DNA from: Saprospiraceae bacterium
GTDB lineage: Bacteria > Bacteroidota > Bacteroidia > Chitinophagales > Saprospiraceae
Assembly: GCA_016710115.1 (NCBI GenBank)
Contig: JADJLN010000002.1
Coordinates: 248,001 to 312,000 of the forward strand
Length of the DNA stretch: 64,000 nucleotides
Direction of reading: 5' to 3'
Below are positions 8,489 to 18,083 of this stretch, in pieces. A model generated the notes under the pieces. That model made no database searches, had not been told where the DNA came from, and saw nothing but the letters and a program-made list of their open reading frames with translations. A program made the translations under genes and the position numbers. Position 1 is the stretch's first letter, and each line of letters starts with the position of its first letter.

Positions 8489-9471
8489 ATGATCTTTCTC
8501 GAATTTGAAAAACCGCTGGAAAGCCTCTATGAGCAGCTGGATAAGATTCGGCAGGTCGGTGAAGAAGGCGATCTGGATGTCACCCAATGATCAAGGAACT
8601 GGAGGGCAAGATCAAGGCAAAACGCAAGGAAATATATGAAAACCTGTCCGGGTGGCAGAAGGTACAGCTGTCCCGCCATCCCGCACGACCCTATACACAA
8701 TACTATATCGAACAAATGTGCCGGAAGTTCGTCGAACTCCATGGCGATCGGACATTTGCAGATGACAAGGCCATTATCGGTGGCATCGGCAGTCTCGACG
8801 GGATGTCAGTGATGATCATCGGGCATCAGAAGGGGGTGAACACCAAAATGCGCCAGTACCGCAACTTCGGTATGGCCAATCCGGAAGGATACCGGAAGGC
8901 TCTTCGCCTCATGAAACTGGCCGAAAAATTCAACTTCCCCGTTATCACCCTCATCGATACGCCAGGTGCTTTCCCGGGTATCGAAGCAGAGGAACGTGGC
9001 CAGGCTGAGGCCATTGCAAGGAACATGTTTGAGATGGTCAGTCTCAAAGTCCCCGTGATCTGTGTGATCATCGGTGAAGGAGCATCTGGTGGTGCGATCG
9101 GTATCGGGGTAGGGGACAAGGTATACATGATGGAATACACCTGGTATTCCGTGATCTCCCCCGAATCCTGCTCTTCCATCTTGTGGCGCAGCTGGGATTT
9201 CAAGGAACAGGCAGCCGAGGCACTCAAGCTGACTGCCGATCATATGTACGAACTGGAGCTCATCGACGGTATCCTGAAAGAACCAGCAGGTGGAGCCCAT
9301 ACTGCTCCTGAAGAGATGGCCAAATTGCTGAAAAAACATCTCAAAAAAGAGATCGCTACACTTCTCGAAATGACACCGGAACAACGGATCGAAGCCCGGA
9401 TCGAGAAGTATTCCAGAATGGGCAGATTTGCGGAGATCGAAGAAGAAGAACCGGTAAAGACCGAATCGTGA
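8489..9471 (+). CDS. accA: Acetyl-CoA carboxylase carboxyltransferase subunit alpha, one frame break
   Basis: AccA with AccD transfers carboxyl from carboxybiotin to acetyl-CoA, the first step of fatty-acid synthesis. The main body (from the ATG at 8587) contains the family segments RHPARPYTQYYI, MRQYRNFGMANPEGYRKALR, TPGAFPGIEAEERGQAEAIA and GEGASGGAIGIGVGD. AccA proteins start further upstream with a helical hairpin. That part is present from 8489 as MIFLEFEKPLESLYEQLDKI in another frame, so a one-base indel just before 8587 has cut the N-terminus. Total corrected length is about 327 residues, normal for the family. Confidence 0.95.
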
Positions 9472-9490
9472 ACGCCCCAATCGGGACTGC

Positions 9491-10036
9491 ATGGCAAACT
9501 TGACTCAAACATGGCGTGAACGCTGGGGCTATTGGCGCTTATCCGGACAATTGGCGTTGTCAACATCCCGAACGCGGTTGTCGCCTTCCCTGCCTCCAAA
9601 GTCTGCCCTGATTCTTTTTGACGCCTCGCTCCCCGCTTCTGTCAGCGCAATGGAGACATTGGTGACCCTGTGGGAAAAAAAGAATATGACCGTGTTTGCA
9701 CTTGGTTACTACCCCGACAAATCAGACCATCCCGAAGCCCGGTTTTCCTATTTTAATCAGAAAGCCGTCAATTTCCATGGCGACCCTCAGGGAGAGGTGA
9801 TCGAACGGGTTACCAGTCAACCTGTCGATCTGCTCATTCGGATCACATCCATGCCCATCCTGCCACTGGACTGGATCGCCGTTCGAGTCCCCGCCGCAAT
9901 AAAAATTGCCTCAGCTCCTTCCATTTCCTGTTTTACCCTGCAGCTGGATGGTCATCACACTGACCTCAAAAGCATGATCCTCCAGGCAGATCGGATACTG
10001 GATACCCTGAAAAAGAATGCCCATGTCATCGCTTGA
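9491..10036 (+). CDS. DUF6913-like hypothetical protein
   Basis: A 181-residue soluble protein with no recognisable catalytic motif. Size, general composition and its place directly before dapA recall the DUF6913 proteins of Bacteroidota; this comes from memory of the family and was not searched. It has a hydrophobic strand ALILFDASLP near residue 40, a basic N-terminus, and a predicted alpha/beta pattern. It overlaps the dapA start by 20 bases, so the two are probably co-transcribed. Function unknown. Confidence 0.6.
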   Translation: MANLTQTWRERWGYWRLSGQLALSTSRTRLSPSLPPKSALILFDASLPASVSAMETLVTLWEKKNMTVFALGYYPDKSDHPEARFSYFNQKAVNFHGDPQGEVIERVTSQPVDLLIRITSMPILPLDWIAVRVPAAIKIASAPSISCFTLQLDGHHTDLKSMILQADRILDTLKKNAHVIA

Positions 10037-10912
10037 CGGTTTAGGTGTCGCCCTGGTTACGCCGTTTCACCGGGGGAAGGTCGATTTCCAGGCATTGGGC
10101 AGGGTGATCGATCATGTCCTCTCCGGACCAGTTGATTTTCTTGTTTCTCTCGGAACAACGGGTGAAACAGCAACTCTTTCTCTGGAAGAAGCTACTCAGG
10201 TCGTTCGGTTCACAGTCGAACATACGGCCAGTCGTAAGCCAGTTGTTTGTGGACTCTTTGCCGGAAATAACACCCAGGCCCTGGTCGATCTCATGTCTCG
10301 TTTTGATTTTTCCGGGATCACAGCACTACTGTCTGCCAGCCCGGCCTATAACAAGCCCCCTCAGGAAGGGATTTATCAGCATTATATGGCGTTGGCGGAG
10401 ACCAGTCCTTTGCCCATCATCATCTACAACGTACCCGGCCGGACGGCGTCTAACCTCACGGCAGAAACCACATTGCGACTGGCTCATGGTTCCTCAAAAT
10501 TCATAGGGATCAAGGAAGCGAGTCCCGATCTGATGCAAGGAATGAAGGTGTTAAAGCATCGACCGGAATCCTTCAAGGTCTGGTCGGGTGATGATCCAAG
10601 CAGCCTGTCACTTCTGGCTGCCGGTGCAGATGGCGTGATCTCCGTGATCGGCAATGCACTCCCTCAGGCGGCCGGGTCAATGGTCAGGGCAGCCCCGAAG
10701 ACGATTTTGCACGAGCCAGACATTACAATAACCGGCTTCTCGATCTCCATGAATGGATCTACATAGATGGCAATCCGGCAGGCGTCAAAGGCGCACTCGA
10801 ACTGTTGGGGATTGCCCGTCGTGATGTGCGACTTCCACTGACCCCTCTACGGGAGGAAAACATGGATAAATTGCGTCGGGAAATGATCAAGTCTGGATTT
10901 CTACCCGCCTGA
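10017..10912 (+). CDS. dapA: 4-hydroxy-tetrahydrodipicolinate synthase, one frame break
   Basis: DapA condenses pyruvate with aspartate semialdehyde in lysine/diaminopimelate synthesis. Visible motifs: GVALVTPF at the N-terminus, LGTTGE (active-site Thr-Thr), YNVPGRT with the catalytic Tyr, and GIKEAS with the Schiff-base Lys. The frame breaks in the C run at about 10694-10697. In the next frame the normal C-terminus continues (LLDLHEWIYIDGNPAGVKGA) to the stop at 10912, so this is a homopolymer indel in one gene. ATG 10017 or 10023 are both possible starts. The end overlaps the convergent gene by 12 bases. Confidence 0.93.
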
Positions 10913-12148
10913 TCGCTCAGCTACCAGATCCTGACCCAACATACGTCTCCAGAGATTCTGGAAATCTTTTGCCATATCTCGATTGTCAGGTTGTTTCTGA
11001 CTGGCTTCGATGCCCTCCCTGCCGGGCTTCAGGATGAACGAAAAGATAAACCGATCCTCAATGGGTTCATCCCCGCCAAACGTCCCATAGCGCAGATCGT
11101 TGAACTGGTAGGTCCCGTCGGCCAGAGGGATCACATAATAATAGCCATTTGTAAACCACCGAAGGATGTGCATCGCATGGTCATCCGGCGCGGCCTCCGG
11201 TACCATATGTTGGCGAGGTAACTCCTCAAACACCTGGATCAGGGGTTCCTGATCGAGAAGCGAATAGGTCCCCAGATAATAAGTCGAGTCCGACTCGGCA
11301 GTGCCACTCCACAACAGGTTATTGAAAATGGTGGGTGAGGTGGTGAACCGGTTCACTTCAATACCCTGGGCAGCAAGACTATCCGCGAAGACACGATCGA
11401 TATGCAGTTTGTTCAATGAACAAAGGATGAGATAGCCCGTACTCCAAACCAGCCCGGCAAGATTGACACGATGCCGGATTCGACTGTCTCGTTTCATGGT
11501 TGCAGCCAGGATCACCGCGGCCAGGAAGGGAACAGTATAGATTGGATCTACAATAGCTACGACGTTGAAGGCGACTCGATAGTCAGAAAAGGGAACAAAG
11601 AGTTGGGTGCCATATGCAGTGAATGCATCCAGCAGCGGATGAGTGAAAATGGCCCAGAAAAAAAGTTTCACCCAATCACCATAGGTTACCTCAGGCGGTA
11701 AGGCATGCTGAAGGAGATAGCTTTTCCACCAATGCCGGACCAACAGTGTACCGACCGCAATGAGCAGCACGGCGACCAGAACCAGGGACATTGTCGAGCC
11801 ACTTCTGAAGAGGAACAGGATACCCGAAGATATCATGATATAGAACAGCAGCCAGATCGTAGAATTGATCCATCGGACTCCCTTTCGTTGATGAAAACCG
11901 GAGGTGTAATAGCGATCGACCAGGTACCCGAGAAAAAAAGGCGCTACGACAGCAAAAAGGATCGAGTGAGACAACCCCCTGTGTACAGCGAGGGCATCGA
12001 TTTCATTCATCCAGAGACGGGCGAATACGTCGAGGTCAGGGATGGTGCCTGCAACTGCACCCCATAACATGGCTTTATTGCCGATCTTTCGACCGAGTAC
12101 AAGTTCACCTGCAGCTGCGCCGAGCGTGATCTGGGTGAGGGAATCCAT
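10901..12148 (-). CDS. YdjM-type (DUF457) membrane-bound metal-dependent hydrolase-like protein
   Basis: A 415-residue protein starting MDSLTQITLGAAAGELVLG, the hallmark N-terminus of the YdjM/DUF457 family, followed by GAVAGTIPDLD and HRGLSHS, whose Asp and His residues are the predicted metal ligands. Several membrane helices fill residues 60-250. The C-terminal 170 residues are soluble and longer than in short YdjM proteins. The family is annotated as hydrolase from motif similarity; the substrate is unknown. Convergent with dapA. Confidence 0.82.
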   Translation of the reverse strand: MDSLTQITLGAAAGELVLGRKIGNKAMLWGAVAGTIPDLDVFARLWMNEIDALAVHRGLSHSILFAVVAPFFLGYLVDRYYTSGFHQRKGVRWINSTIWLLFYIMISSGILFLFRSGSTMSLVLVAVLLIAVGTLLVRHWWKSYLLQHALPPEVTYGDWVKLFFWAIFTHPLLDAFTAYGTQLFVPFSDYRVAFNVVAIVDPIYTVPFLAAVILAATMKRDSRIRHRVNLAGLVWSTGYLILCSLNKLHIDRVFADSLAAQGIEVNRFTTSPTIFNNLLWSGTAESDSTYYLGTYSLLDQEPLIQVFEELPRQHMVPEAAPDDHAMHILRWFTNGYYYVIPLADGTYQFNDLRYGTFGGDEPIEDRFIFSFILKPGREGIEASQKQPDNRDMAKDFQNLWRRMLGQDLVAERSGG

Positions 12149-12319
12149 TGGCTGTTGTAATCAGGTCCGAAGATACAAGGTGTACCGTCCTGAACAAGAT
12201 CAACGAAAAAAAGTTAATCCTATAGGTCATTTGAATTTCCAGACCAGTTGTCCACCGGCATCAATCTGATTCAACGGCATATTGGGGAGATGCTTTTCGA
12301 GTCTTGGGCGGAAGAAGTG

Positions 12320-12327
12320 TACATTTG
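12320..12327 (+). promoter_or_regulatory. -7 promoter element of the NYN-domain gene
   Basis: TACATTTG fits TAnnTTTG and lies 43 bases before the ATG at 12370. A -33 TTG at proper spacing is not obvious. Confidence 0.4.
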
Positions 12328-12369
12328 ACCTCTCATCATTATTGAGGACAAAACAAGAGTAATTTGAGC

Positions 12370-13122
12370 ATGCGAATAGGTGTATATATTGATGCATATA
12401 ATATCAGTTTGAATGGCGGATATGCCATGCGATATGACATTCTGAGAGATTTTATCCTTCAGGAAGGGATGGGGTTGCGGATGAATACCTACATGGTCTT
12501 TGACGAAGAACGTGCCGAAGAGGATGTTGACTATCGGGAAAAGCAGTACGGGTATTTCAGCGTATTGCGCTCTTTCGGGTACAAGGTGATTACCAAGCCC
12601 GTCAGACGATACAAAAATGAAGCCGGTGACTGGGTCACAAAAGGCAATGTCGATATTGAAATGGCAGTGGATATGCTGACCCAGTCAAGAAATCTCGACA
12701 AGTTGATTCTCCTGACCGGTGATGGTGATTTTATCCGTGCTGTGAGCACAATCCAGGGACAGGGATGCCGAGTTGAATTGATCGCTTTTCGCAATATTTC
12801 CCGTGACCTCATGAATGAGGTTGACCACTTCACCTCCGGTTTTCTGATCCCCAATCTGTTGCCGACAGCCAATACAGACCAGGGCGCCACCGACTGGGGG
12901 CTGGAAAATTCACGTGTTCGAGGCATCTGTTATAACCGGGATGAAGGATATGGATTCCTCCGATATCTGGATCTGGAATACCAGAACAGAGAAATCTTCT
13001 TTCACTACTCCCAGCTTCCCAGAGGATATCATGCCCGATTGGATGATATCTTCGAATTCACCATCGTCCCCAACCTCAAACGCGATGGCTTGATGGCCAT
13101 CGATATGGAACTGATTCGTTAG
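12370..13122 (+). CDS. NYN (LabA-like PIN) ribonuclease-type domain fused to a cold-shock-like OB domain
   Basis: Residues 1-165 form an NYN/LabA-like domain: IGVYIDAYNISL (first Asp), DVDYREKQYGY, KGNVDIEMAVDML, and LLTGDGDFIRAV, carrying the conserved acidic residues of PIN-fold nucleases. Residues 180-250 resemble a cold-shock/S1-like nucleic-acid binding domain: RVRGICYNRDEGYGFLRY followed by REIFFHYSQL, the usual G-x-V...GYGF...FxHYS pattern. The combination suggests an RNA-binding ribonuclease. An upstream in-frame TTG (12364) is possible, but the ATG is preferred. The last 4 bases overlap the convergent acyl-CoA dehydrogenase gene. Confidence 0.85.
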   Translation: MRIGVYIDAYNISLNGGYAMRYDILRDFILQEGMGLRMNTYMVFDEERAEEDVDYREKQYGYFSVLRSFGYKVITKPVRRYKNEAGDWVTKGNVDIEMAVDMLTQSRNLDKLILLTGDGDFIRAVSTIQGQGCRVELIAFRNISRDLMNEVDHFTSGFLIPNLLPTANTDQGATDWGLENSRVRGICYNRDEGYGFLRYLDLEYQNREIFFHYSQLPRGYHARLDDIFEFTIVPNLKRDGLMAIDMELIR

Positions 13123-14914
13123 AAACACCACCCTCCGGCCGCGACTAACGCATCGGAGATCTTGTGGCGTTCCGTTTTGATGTTCACCGGAGGATACTTG
13201 ACAAATCGCTTCAGCCCGAGAAGGAAGGTCTTTTGCAAATCACCTGTGGCGAAGGAGATGATCGCATCGGTTGCCGATTTCTGCATCCGGGCTGTTGCGT
13301 CATGCAAGAAGACCTGGAGCATCGCGTCATAGATTTCCCGGGTTGGGTTGTTGGTAGCCCGTCCAGTCTGCGTACGCGCAGGTAAAGAGATTCAGCCAGG
13401 AAAGTATCGATCATCATGTCGGACACATTCATCACGACTTCCTGCTCTTCCTTGAGGTTGAGGACACCTTCCATCTGCATTTTGGCAGCTCCTCCGGCAA
13501 CCATCAGGATGATCTTTTTAAAATCAGCGATGGCCTTTTTCTCCGCTGCGTATTCCCCTTCGAGGGTGTCAAAGCCGGGCATACTGGCCAATTCCTTTTG
13601 CACCGCCCAGGCCGGCGTGGTGATGTCCAGCGCGCCTTTCATCGCCCGCCTCAGCAGCATATCGACGATCAGGAGCCGGTTGATCTCGTTGGTTCCTTCA
13701 AAGATGCGATTGATCCGGGCATCCCGGTAGGCTCTGGAAGCCAGTGCTTCCTCCGAAAAACCCATCCCGCCATGGATCTGCACATTTTCGTCGACCACAT
13801 AATCCGGGGACTCCGAACCGGCAACCTTGAGAATGGAGCACTCGATGGCATATTCTTCCGCTGCAAGCAAGGTCGCTTCAGCATATGTTTTACCTTCTGC
13901 CATTCGGGCCTCCTTGGCATCCTGGATCAGATCCGAGATCCGGTAGAGCGCACTCTGCACAGCGAACGTCCGGATCGTCATTTCGGCAAGCTTGTGCCGG
14001 ATTGCCCCGAATGAAGCGATGGCTTTGCCAAACTGAAAGCGGTCGATGGCATACCGGACAGACATACTGATCGCAGACTGGCTGCCACCACAGACCATGG
14101 CTCCCAACTTGAATCGACCGATGTTCAGGGCATTGAATGCGATGAGATGCCCTTTTCCGATCTCCCCCAGTACCCGGTCAGCCGGGATAGATGCATGTTC
14201 AAAAAAAACCATTCGGGTGGAACTTCCATGGATGCCCATTTTATGTTCCTCCTCTCCCAGTGTGATTCCCGGATTGTCCCGTTCGACTATAAAGCCTGTG
14301 AACTGGTCGCCATTGACCTTCGCAAAAACAATGAACAGATCCGCAAAGCCGGCATTCGAGATCCACATTTTCTGACCGTTCAGTACATATGACTGGCCAT
14401 CTGTTGACAGATCCGCTCTGGTCTTTGCTGCCAGGGCATCCGATCCCGATCCGGGTTCGGTCAGACAATACGCGGCTTTGAGTTCTCCGCTGATCAATCG
14501 AGGCAGATAGGATTGCTTCTGCGCCTCGGTGCCGAAATACAGGATAGGCAACATCCCGATTCCGGTGTGTGCCGCCAGGGAGACCGTGATCGAACCGGCC
14601 GGTCCAAGCACCTCACTGATCAGCGTATTGGTGTTGGTGTCCATTTCCATGCCGCCATATTCAGCAGGCATGTGGCTGCCCAACAACCCGATCTCTGCAG
14701 CTTCTTCCATGATGGTCGACGCAATGCCCGGCTCCTTTGCTTCGATCGCCGCCCAACGGGGCTTGATCTTGTTTTCTATGAAATCGATCACTGTTGACTT
14801 GACCATCAGCTGCTCTTCGTTGAGCATCTCCGGACAAAACGTGTCCTCAGGCTGACTTTCAGTAATCAGAAATTCGCCTCCCTTGAGGATGCGCGTGGTG
14901 GTACTGTCTGACAT
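13119..14914 (-). CDS. Acyl-CoA dehydrogenase, one frame break
   Basis: A FAD enzyme of fatty-acid beta-oxidation, about 598 residues once joined. Signatures: AYCLTEPGSGSDA in the FAD/substrate region and QIHGGMGFSEE ... YRDARINRIFEGTNEINR, the conserved C-terminal half of the catalytic domain. An extended C-terminal domain follows, as in the large Bacteroidota form. The frame changes near 13358-13360 (a CCC run). Beyond it the normal end is found (KTFLLGLKRFVKYPPVNI ... GGWCF) down to 13119. Substrate chain length cannot be inferred. A perfect palindrome lies 59 bases upstream and may be its operator. Confidence 0.93.
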
Positions 14915-14972
14915 AGTGGAGTGGATAATCGTCGATGATGCACCAATTTAAGGCAATCCACATGTGATCTGC

Positions 14973-15002
14973 AAATATTTAGCGAATTTTCGCTAAATAT
15001 TT
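14973..15002. promoter_or_regulatory. Perfect 30-bp palindrome, candidate operator of the acyl-CoA dehydrogenase gene
   Basis: Two 14-base arms (left arm AAATATTTAGCGAA) around a TT centre, fully symmetric. It sits between the SWIM gene end and the acyl-CoA dehydrogenase start. There is no T-run after the stem on either strand beyond the arm itself, so an operator bound by a dimeric (for example TetR-like) repressor is more likely than a terminator. Confidence 0.6.
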
Positions 15003-15037
15003 TCTTCCTCCAGCTCTTGAAACCAGCGAATCCGGGT

Positions 15038-16345
15038 TTAACAAGCCAATTTGGACACCACTCCGCCATTGATTATTGACTTGGGTTGAAAGACACCGTT
15101 GCGGAATACCCCGAACAGGTGCAGTCCCTCCCGGGATTCACGGATCAGGAGAGCGCGGAAGCCGGTTTCGGTCAGAGCAAGCGGATATGTCTGATTTGCA
15201 TGATCCAGGAGATGATACTCTTTTCCCGTTTTCCGGATTCTCAACCCCTGTACCATCGCCGGATATTCCGAACGCAATGGATCTGCAGCCTGATTGCGAT
15301 TCAGTGCCTGTAGTGCCTCCCTCCATCCGTCTGCTCCGGGATAAGCACAGGATTGGAAGGCGATGGACCGCCCTTCCCCGAGTACCGTCCTGACCTGGTT
15401 GCCACCGGGATAAAAATGGCACGCACCATGCCATGTCCCTCCCGGTTGGAGCGGCGGAGGGAGTGGCGTTTTTTTCCAGGCAAAATCCAGCAACAGTGCA
15501 TATCGCCGGGTATGAAAGCCGTACATCCAGGTCAGTCTGCTGCGCAGATCCGCTTCTGCTTCCAACTCTTCCAGGTGCAGGATTTGCCATTGATCTTCGA
15601 CGGGCGCTTCGTTTATCAGCGTGTCCTTTCGGACAGTAATCCCCGAGAAGAGAAGAAGATTAGCCCATTCTTCCGGGGTCAGTTGATCCCGATGACGCAT
15701 GGCACGCGATGCGAGAAACAGTCTGACAATGGTTCGCCGGATCTCGGATACTGGTAGTTCTACTCCGGGTTGCGCGTGCAAACTGCGCACAAGACGTGCA
15801 GGACCGGGCAGGCGGTCATTGACCAGTCGGGCAGCGACTTCCTCCAGGGTATCAGGCGAGGTTTCTAGAGCCAGCTTCCACCCCAGGCGAACCTGGTCCT
15901 TCAGCCAGGTTTCCAGAAATGCATATCCCTGGGCCATTTCCTGAATACGAGCTCCCGTTACCAAACCGGGTGAGGCGGTTGATTTGGGAGATACCGCTTT
16001 TCTGTTCGCATCCAAACGCGTTGGGATCCATTCCGGCAAGGAGGTTGCCTTGGGCACCGGAATGGATTGATCCTGCCACCCCTGAAGCAGAGCGATGGCA
16101 TGAACACAGGGCTGATCTCTGGCACTGCAGGAGCACTGGCTCGACTTTGTCTCCTGATTCAGGACCACCCGGTAGACCAAGGAGCCTTTGGTCCGCACAT
16201 TCCCCCACAACCATGGGGCGAAGTAGCCACATTCGGCCCAAAGACGCGGCTTTAACCACTTGTCCAGGGTCTGGAGGCGCTTTGGAGGAGGTACATTGCC
16301 AAACCAGTTGAGCCAGAGTTCAGTCAATGGAGAGAGGGTGGCCAT
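15038..16345 (-). CDS. SWIM zinc-finger protein
   Basis: A 435-residue protein with a SWIM motif near residues 75-95: QCSCSARDQPCVHAIALL, that is C-x-C-xn-C-x-H, in the context RVVLNQETKSSQ typical of bacterial SWIM proteins. The remainder is helical with many Trp and Arg and no enzymatic motif. In other bacteria such proteins often accompany MoxR/VWA modules; no such partner is present here. Function unknown, probably nucleic-acid or protein binding in the cytoplasm. Confidence 0.8.
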   Translation of the reverse strand: MATLSPLTELWLNWFGNVPPPKRLQTLDKWLKPRLWAECGYFAPWLWGNVRTKGSLVYRVVLNQETKSSQCSCSARDQPCVHAIALLQGWQDQSIPVPKATSLPEWIPTRLDANRKAVSPKSTASPGLVTGARIQEMAQGYAFLETWLKDQVRLGWKLALETSPDTLEEVAARLVNDRLPGPARLVRSLHAQPGVELPVSEIRRTIVRLFLASRAMRHRDQLTPEEWANLLLFSGITVRKDTLINEAPVEDQWQILHLEELEAEADLRSRLTWMYGFHTRRYALLLDFAWKKTPLPPPLQPGGTWHGACHFYPGGNQVRTVLGEGRSIAFQSCAYPGADGWREALQALNRNQAADPLRSEYPAMVQGLRIRKTGKEYHLLDHANQTYPLALTETGFRALLIRESREGLHLFGVFRNGVFQPKSIINGGVVSKLAC

Positions 16346-16446
16346 ATGGTCAGGGTACCGCCGTATTGGTTTAACACAAGTTTAAGGCATATCCCGAGAA
16401 CCCGGATCAGATATTCACGATCTTTGTCGAATACAATCTGATCACA

Positions 16447-16968
16447 ATGAACCGTTTGCCGATATACCGCACGAAGGTGTTCCTCAGCCTGCTTGTCTGG
16501 CTGACTGGTGCAGGCGTGGGGTTGGACTCGGTTTCCAGTCAATCGGTTGTACCCGTTTATACACGGTTTGCCGATCTGTCACCTGTCTTCCAGCAGGATA
16601 ACGATACCACTTATGTGATCAACTTCTGGGCAACATGGTGCAAGCCATGCGTGAAGGAATTACCCTATTTTGAAGAGGCGGTAAACGAATATGCCGGTCA
16701 ACCGGTGAAATTGATCCTGGTCAGTCTGGATTTTCCGAACCAGATCGAATCGCGTCTGATCCCATTCATCCGGAATCACAACCTGCAGGCCGATGTGGTT
16801 GTCCTGACGGATCCGGATGCCAATGCCTGGATTCCACAGATTGCGGAAGAGTGGTCAGGGGCCATCCCGGCAACGTTGGTTCGGCGAAACAGCGTAACCC
16901 GGTTCCGGGAGGGCGAATTTGAGGACCTGAAAGATTTGCAGGTGTTTATCGATTCATGCAACAACTAG
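16447..16968 (+). CDS. TlpA-like periplasmic thioredoxin
   Basis: A 173-residue protein with an N-terminal signal sequence (hydrophobic residues 11-28) and a thioredoxin fold with the redox motif WATWCKPCVKE near residues 60-70, followed by LILVSLDF and a cis-Pro segment GAIPATLV. It probably acts as a thiol-disulfide oxidoreductase in the periplasm. A second thioredoxin-fold gene follows 37 bases downstream, suggesting co-transcription. Confidence 0.87.
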   Translation: MNRLPIYRTKVFLSLLVWLTGAGVGLDSVSSQSVVPVYTRFADLSPVFQQDNDTTYVINFWATWCKPCVKELPYFEEAVNEYAGQPVKLILVSLDFPNQIESRLIPFIRNHNLQADVVVLTDPDANAWIPQIAEEWSGAIPATLVRRNSVTRFREGEFEDLKDLQVFIDSCNN

Positions 16969-17005
16969 CCGTTCAATTTGTCTCATACCTGAAAAACAAC
17001 CAACC

Positions 17006-17607
17006 ATGACACGTTTTCTCCTGATGTTTTCTTTCTTCCTTTTTGTGGGTTTAACGGCTCAAGCCGGTGTTGACCCGGGATATCAGGTTGGCGACAAAGC
17101 CACCGACTTCAAATTGAAAAATGTGGACGGAAAAATGGTTTCCTGGCTGATTATAAAGATGCAAAGGGGTTCATCATCATTTTTACCTGCAATCATTGCC
17201 CGTTCTCCATCGCCTATGAGGATCGCATCATCGACCTCCATCGCAAATATGCGTCCAAGGGATATCCTGTGATCGCGATCAATCCGAATGATCCTGCTGT
17301 CCAACCGGATGACAGTTTTGATGCCATGAAGACAAGGGCAGCAGAGAAAGGCTTTTCATTTGCCTATCTCATGGATGAAGGTCAGCGGATCTATCCACAA
17401 TTTGGAGCGACACGTACGCCACATGTGTTTATTCTGGATAAAGAGCGTGTAGTACAGTATATCGGCGCCATTGACGACAATCACAGTGATGCGGCTGCTG
17501 TAACCAAGCCGTATGTCGAACTCGCTCTTGAAGCCCTTCAGGCAGGCAAGAGGCCGGAAGAGACATTCACACGTGCCGTTGGTTGTACGATCAAGGCCAA
17601 AAAATAG
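17006..17607 (+). CDS. Secreted redoxin of the AhpC/TSA-like family, one frame break
   Basis: After a signal peptide (residues 1-20, ending TAQA) comes VGDKATDFKLKNVDGKMVS. The frame then shifts near 17140, and the rest reads LADYKDAKGFIIIFTCNHCPFSIAYEDRI and on to CTIKAKK at 17607. CNHCPF is the characteristic active-site variant of this thioredoxin-like/PRX-like group. Corrected length is about 200 residues, normal. Expected role: periplasmic or lipid-associated peroxide or thiol reduction. Only a one-base indel prevents a continuous frame. Confidence 0.85.
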
Positions 17608-17639
17608 ATCAAGAATCAGATCAGCTTTTCATTGTTCAG

Positions 17640-17670
17640 GCAACCCCGAATTCTTGGGGTTGCTTTTTTT
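17640..17670 (+). terminator. Rho-independent terminator after the redoxin gene
   Basis: GCAACCCC and GGGGTTGC arms pair perfectly around an 8-base loop and are followed by seven T. It ends the tlpA-like/redoxin transcript. Confidence 0.85.
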
Positions 17671-17757
17671 ATAGGTGGAGAGACCTGGGGAAAAGGGCCC
17701 AAGGCATGCGGACTGAAGAATTAACAGAATGCCGTCAGGGATGGTTGGGGAGCTTGT

Positions 17758-17868
17758 TCAGCGTCTGAGGCTGGCGCGTTCCCGCAGCGTTGTCGTTAAA
17801 AAAACGAACCCGATAATCAGACCGGAAATGAGGATATACATGGGACTCTGTTGCTGATCTGTGTGCAT
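17758..17868 (-). CDS. Possible 36-residue single-pass membrane protein
   Basis: Begins MHTDQQQSPMYILISGLIIG and continues with a hydrophobic helix (residues 10-26) and a basic C-terminus (RERASLRR). AAGGGG stands about 7 bases before the ATG and could be a ribosome-binding site. No family is recognised; support is the ORF structure only. It lies in an otherwise empty stretch between the redoxin terminator and the sodA terminator. Confidence 0.35.
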   Translation of the reverse strand: MHTDQQQSPMYILISGLIIGFVFLTTTLRERASLRR

Positions 17869-18010
17869 ATTATGCCCCTTTTTCTTGAATGTCAAGGTCA
17901 GGAACAGAGATTAAACAACTGGAAGATCAATAAGTTACAAGATTTTCAGATATGTAAACTGTGGTTTATCCGGGGTATATGATCGTATTTTTCGAGTTGA
18001 TCGACAGCTT

Positions 18011-18042
18011 AAAAAAAAGCACCTGCCCGAAGGCAGGTGCTT
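18011..18042 (-). terminator. Rho-independent terminator of sodA
   Basis: Stem GCACCTGCC/GGCAGGTGC (18019-18040) followed on the minus strand by eight T (18011-18018). It lies 42 bases after the sodA stop. Confidence 0.85.
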
Positions 18043-18083
18043 CTATTTCTGGCTTGTGTATGTCGTGTTGGTCTGAATAAAGG

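Noticed and set aside
12200..12330. Minus-strand coding-like stretch ending NQIDAGGQLVWKFK
   Set aside because: No start codon, runs antisense into the NYN gene promoter and start, and no family recognised; likely chance.
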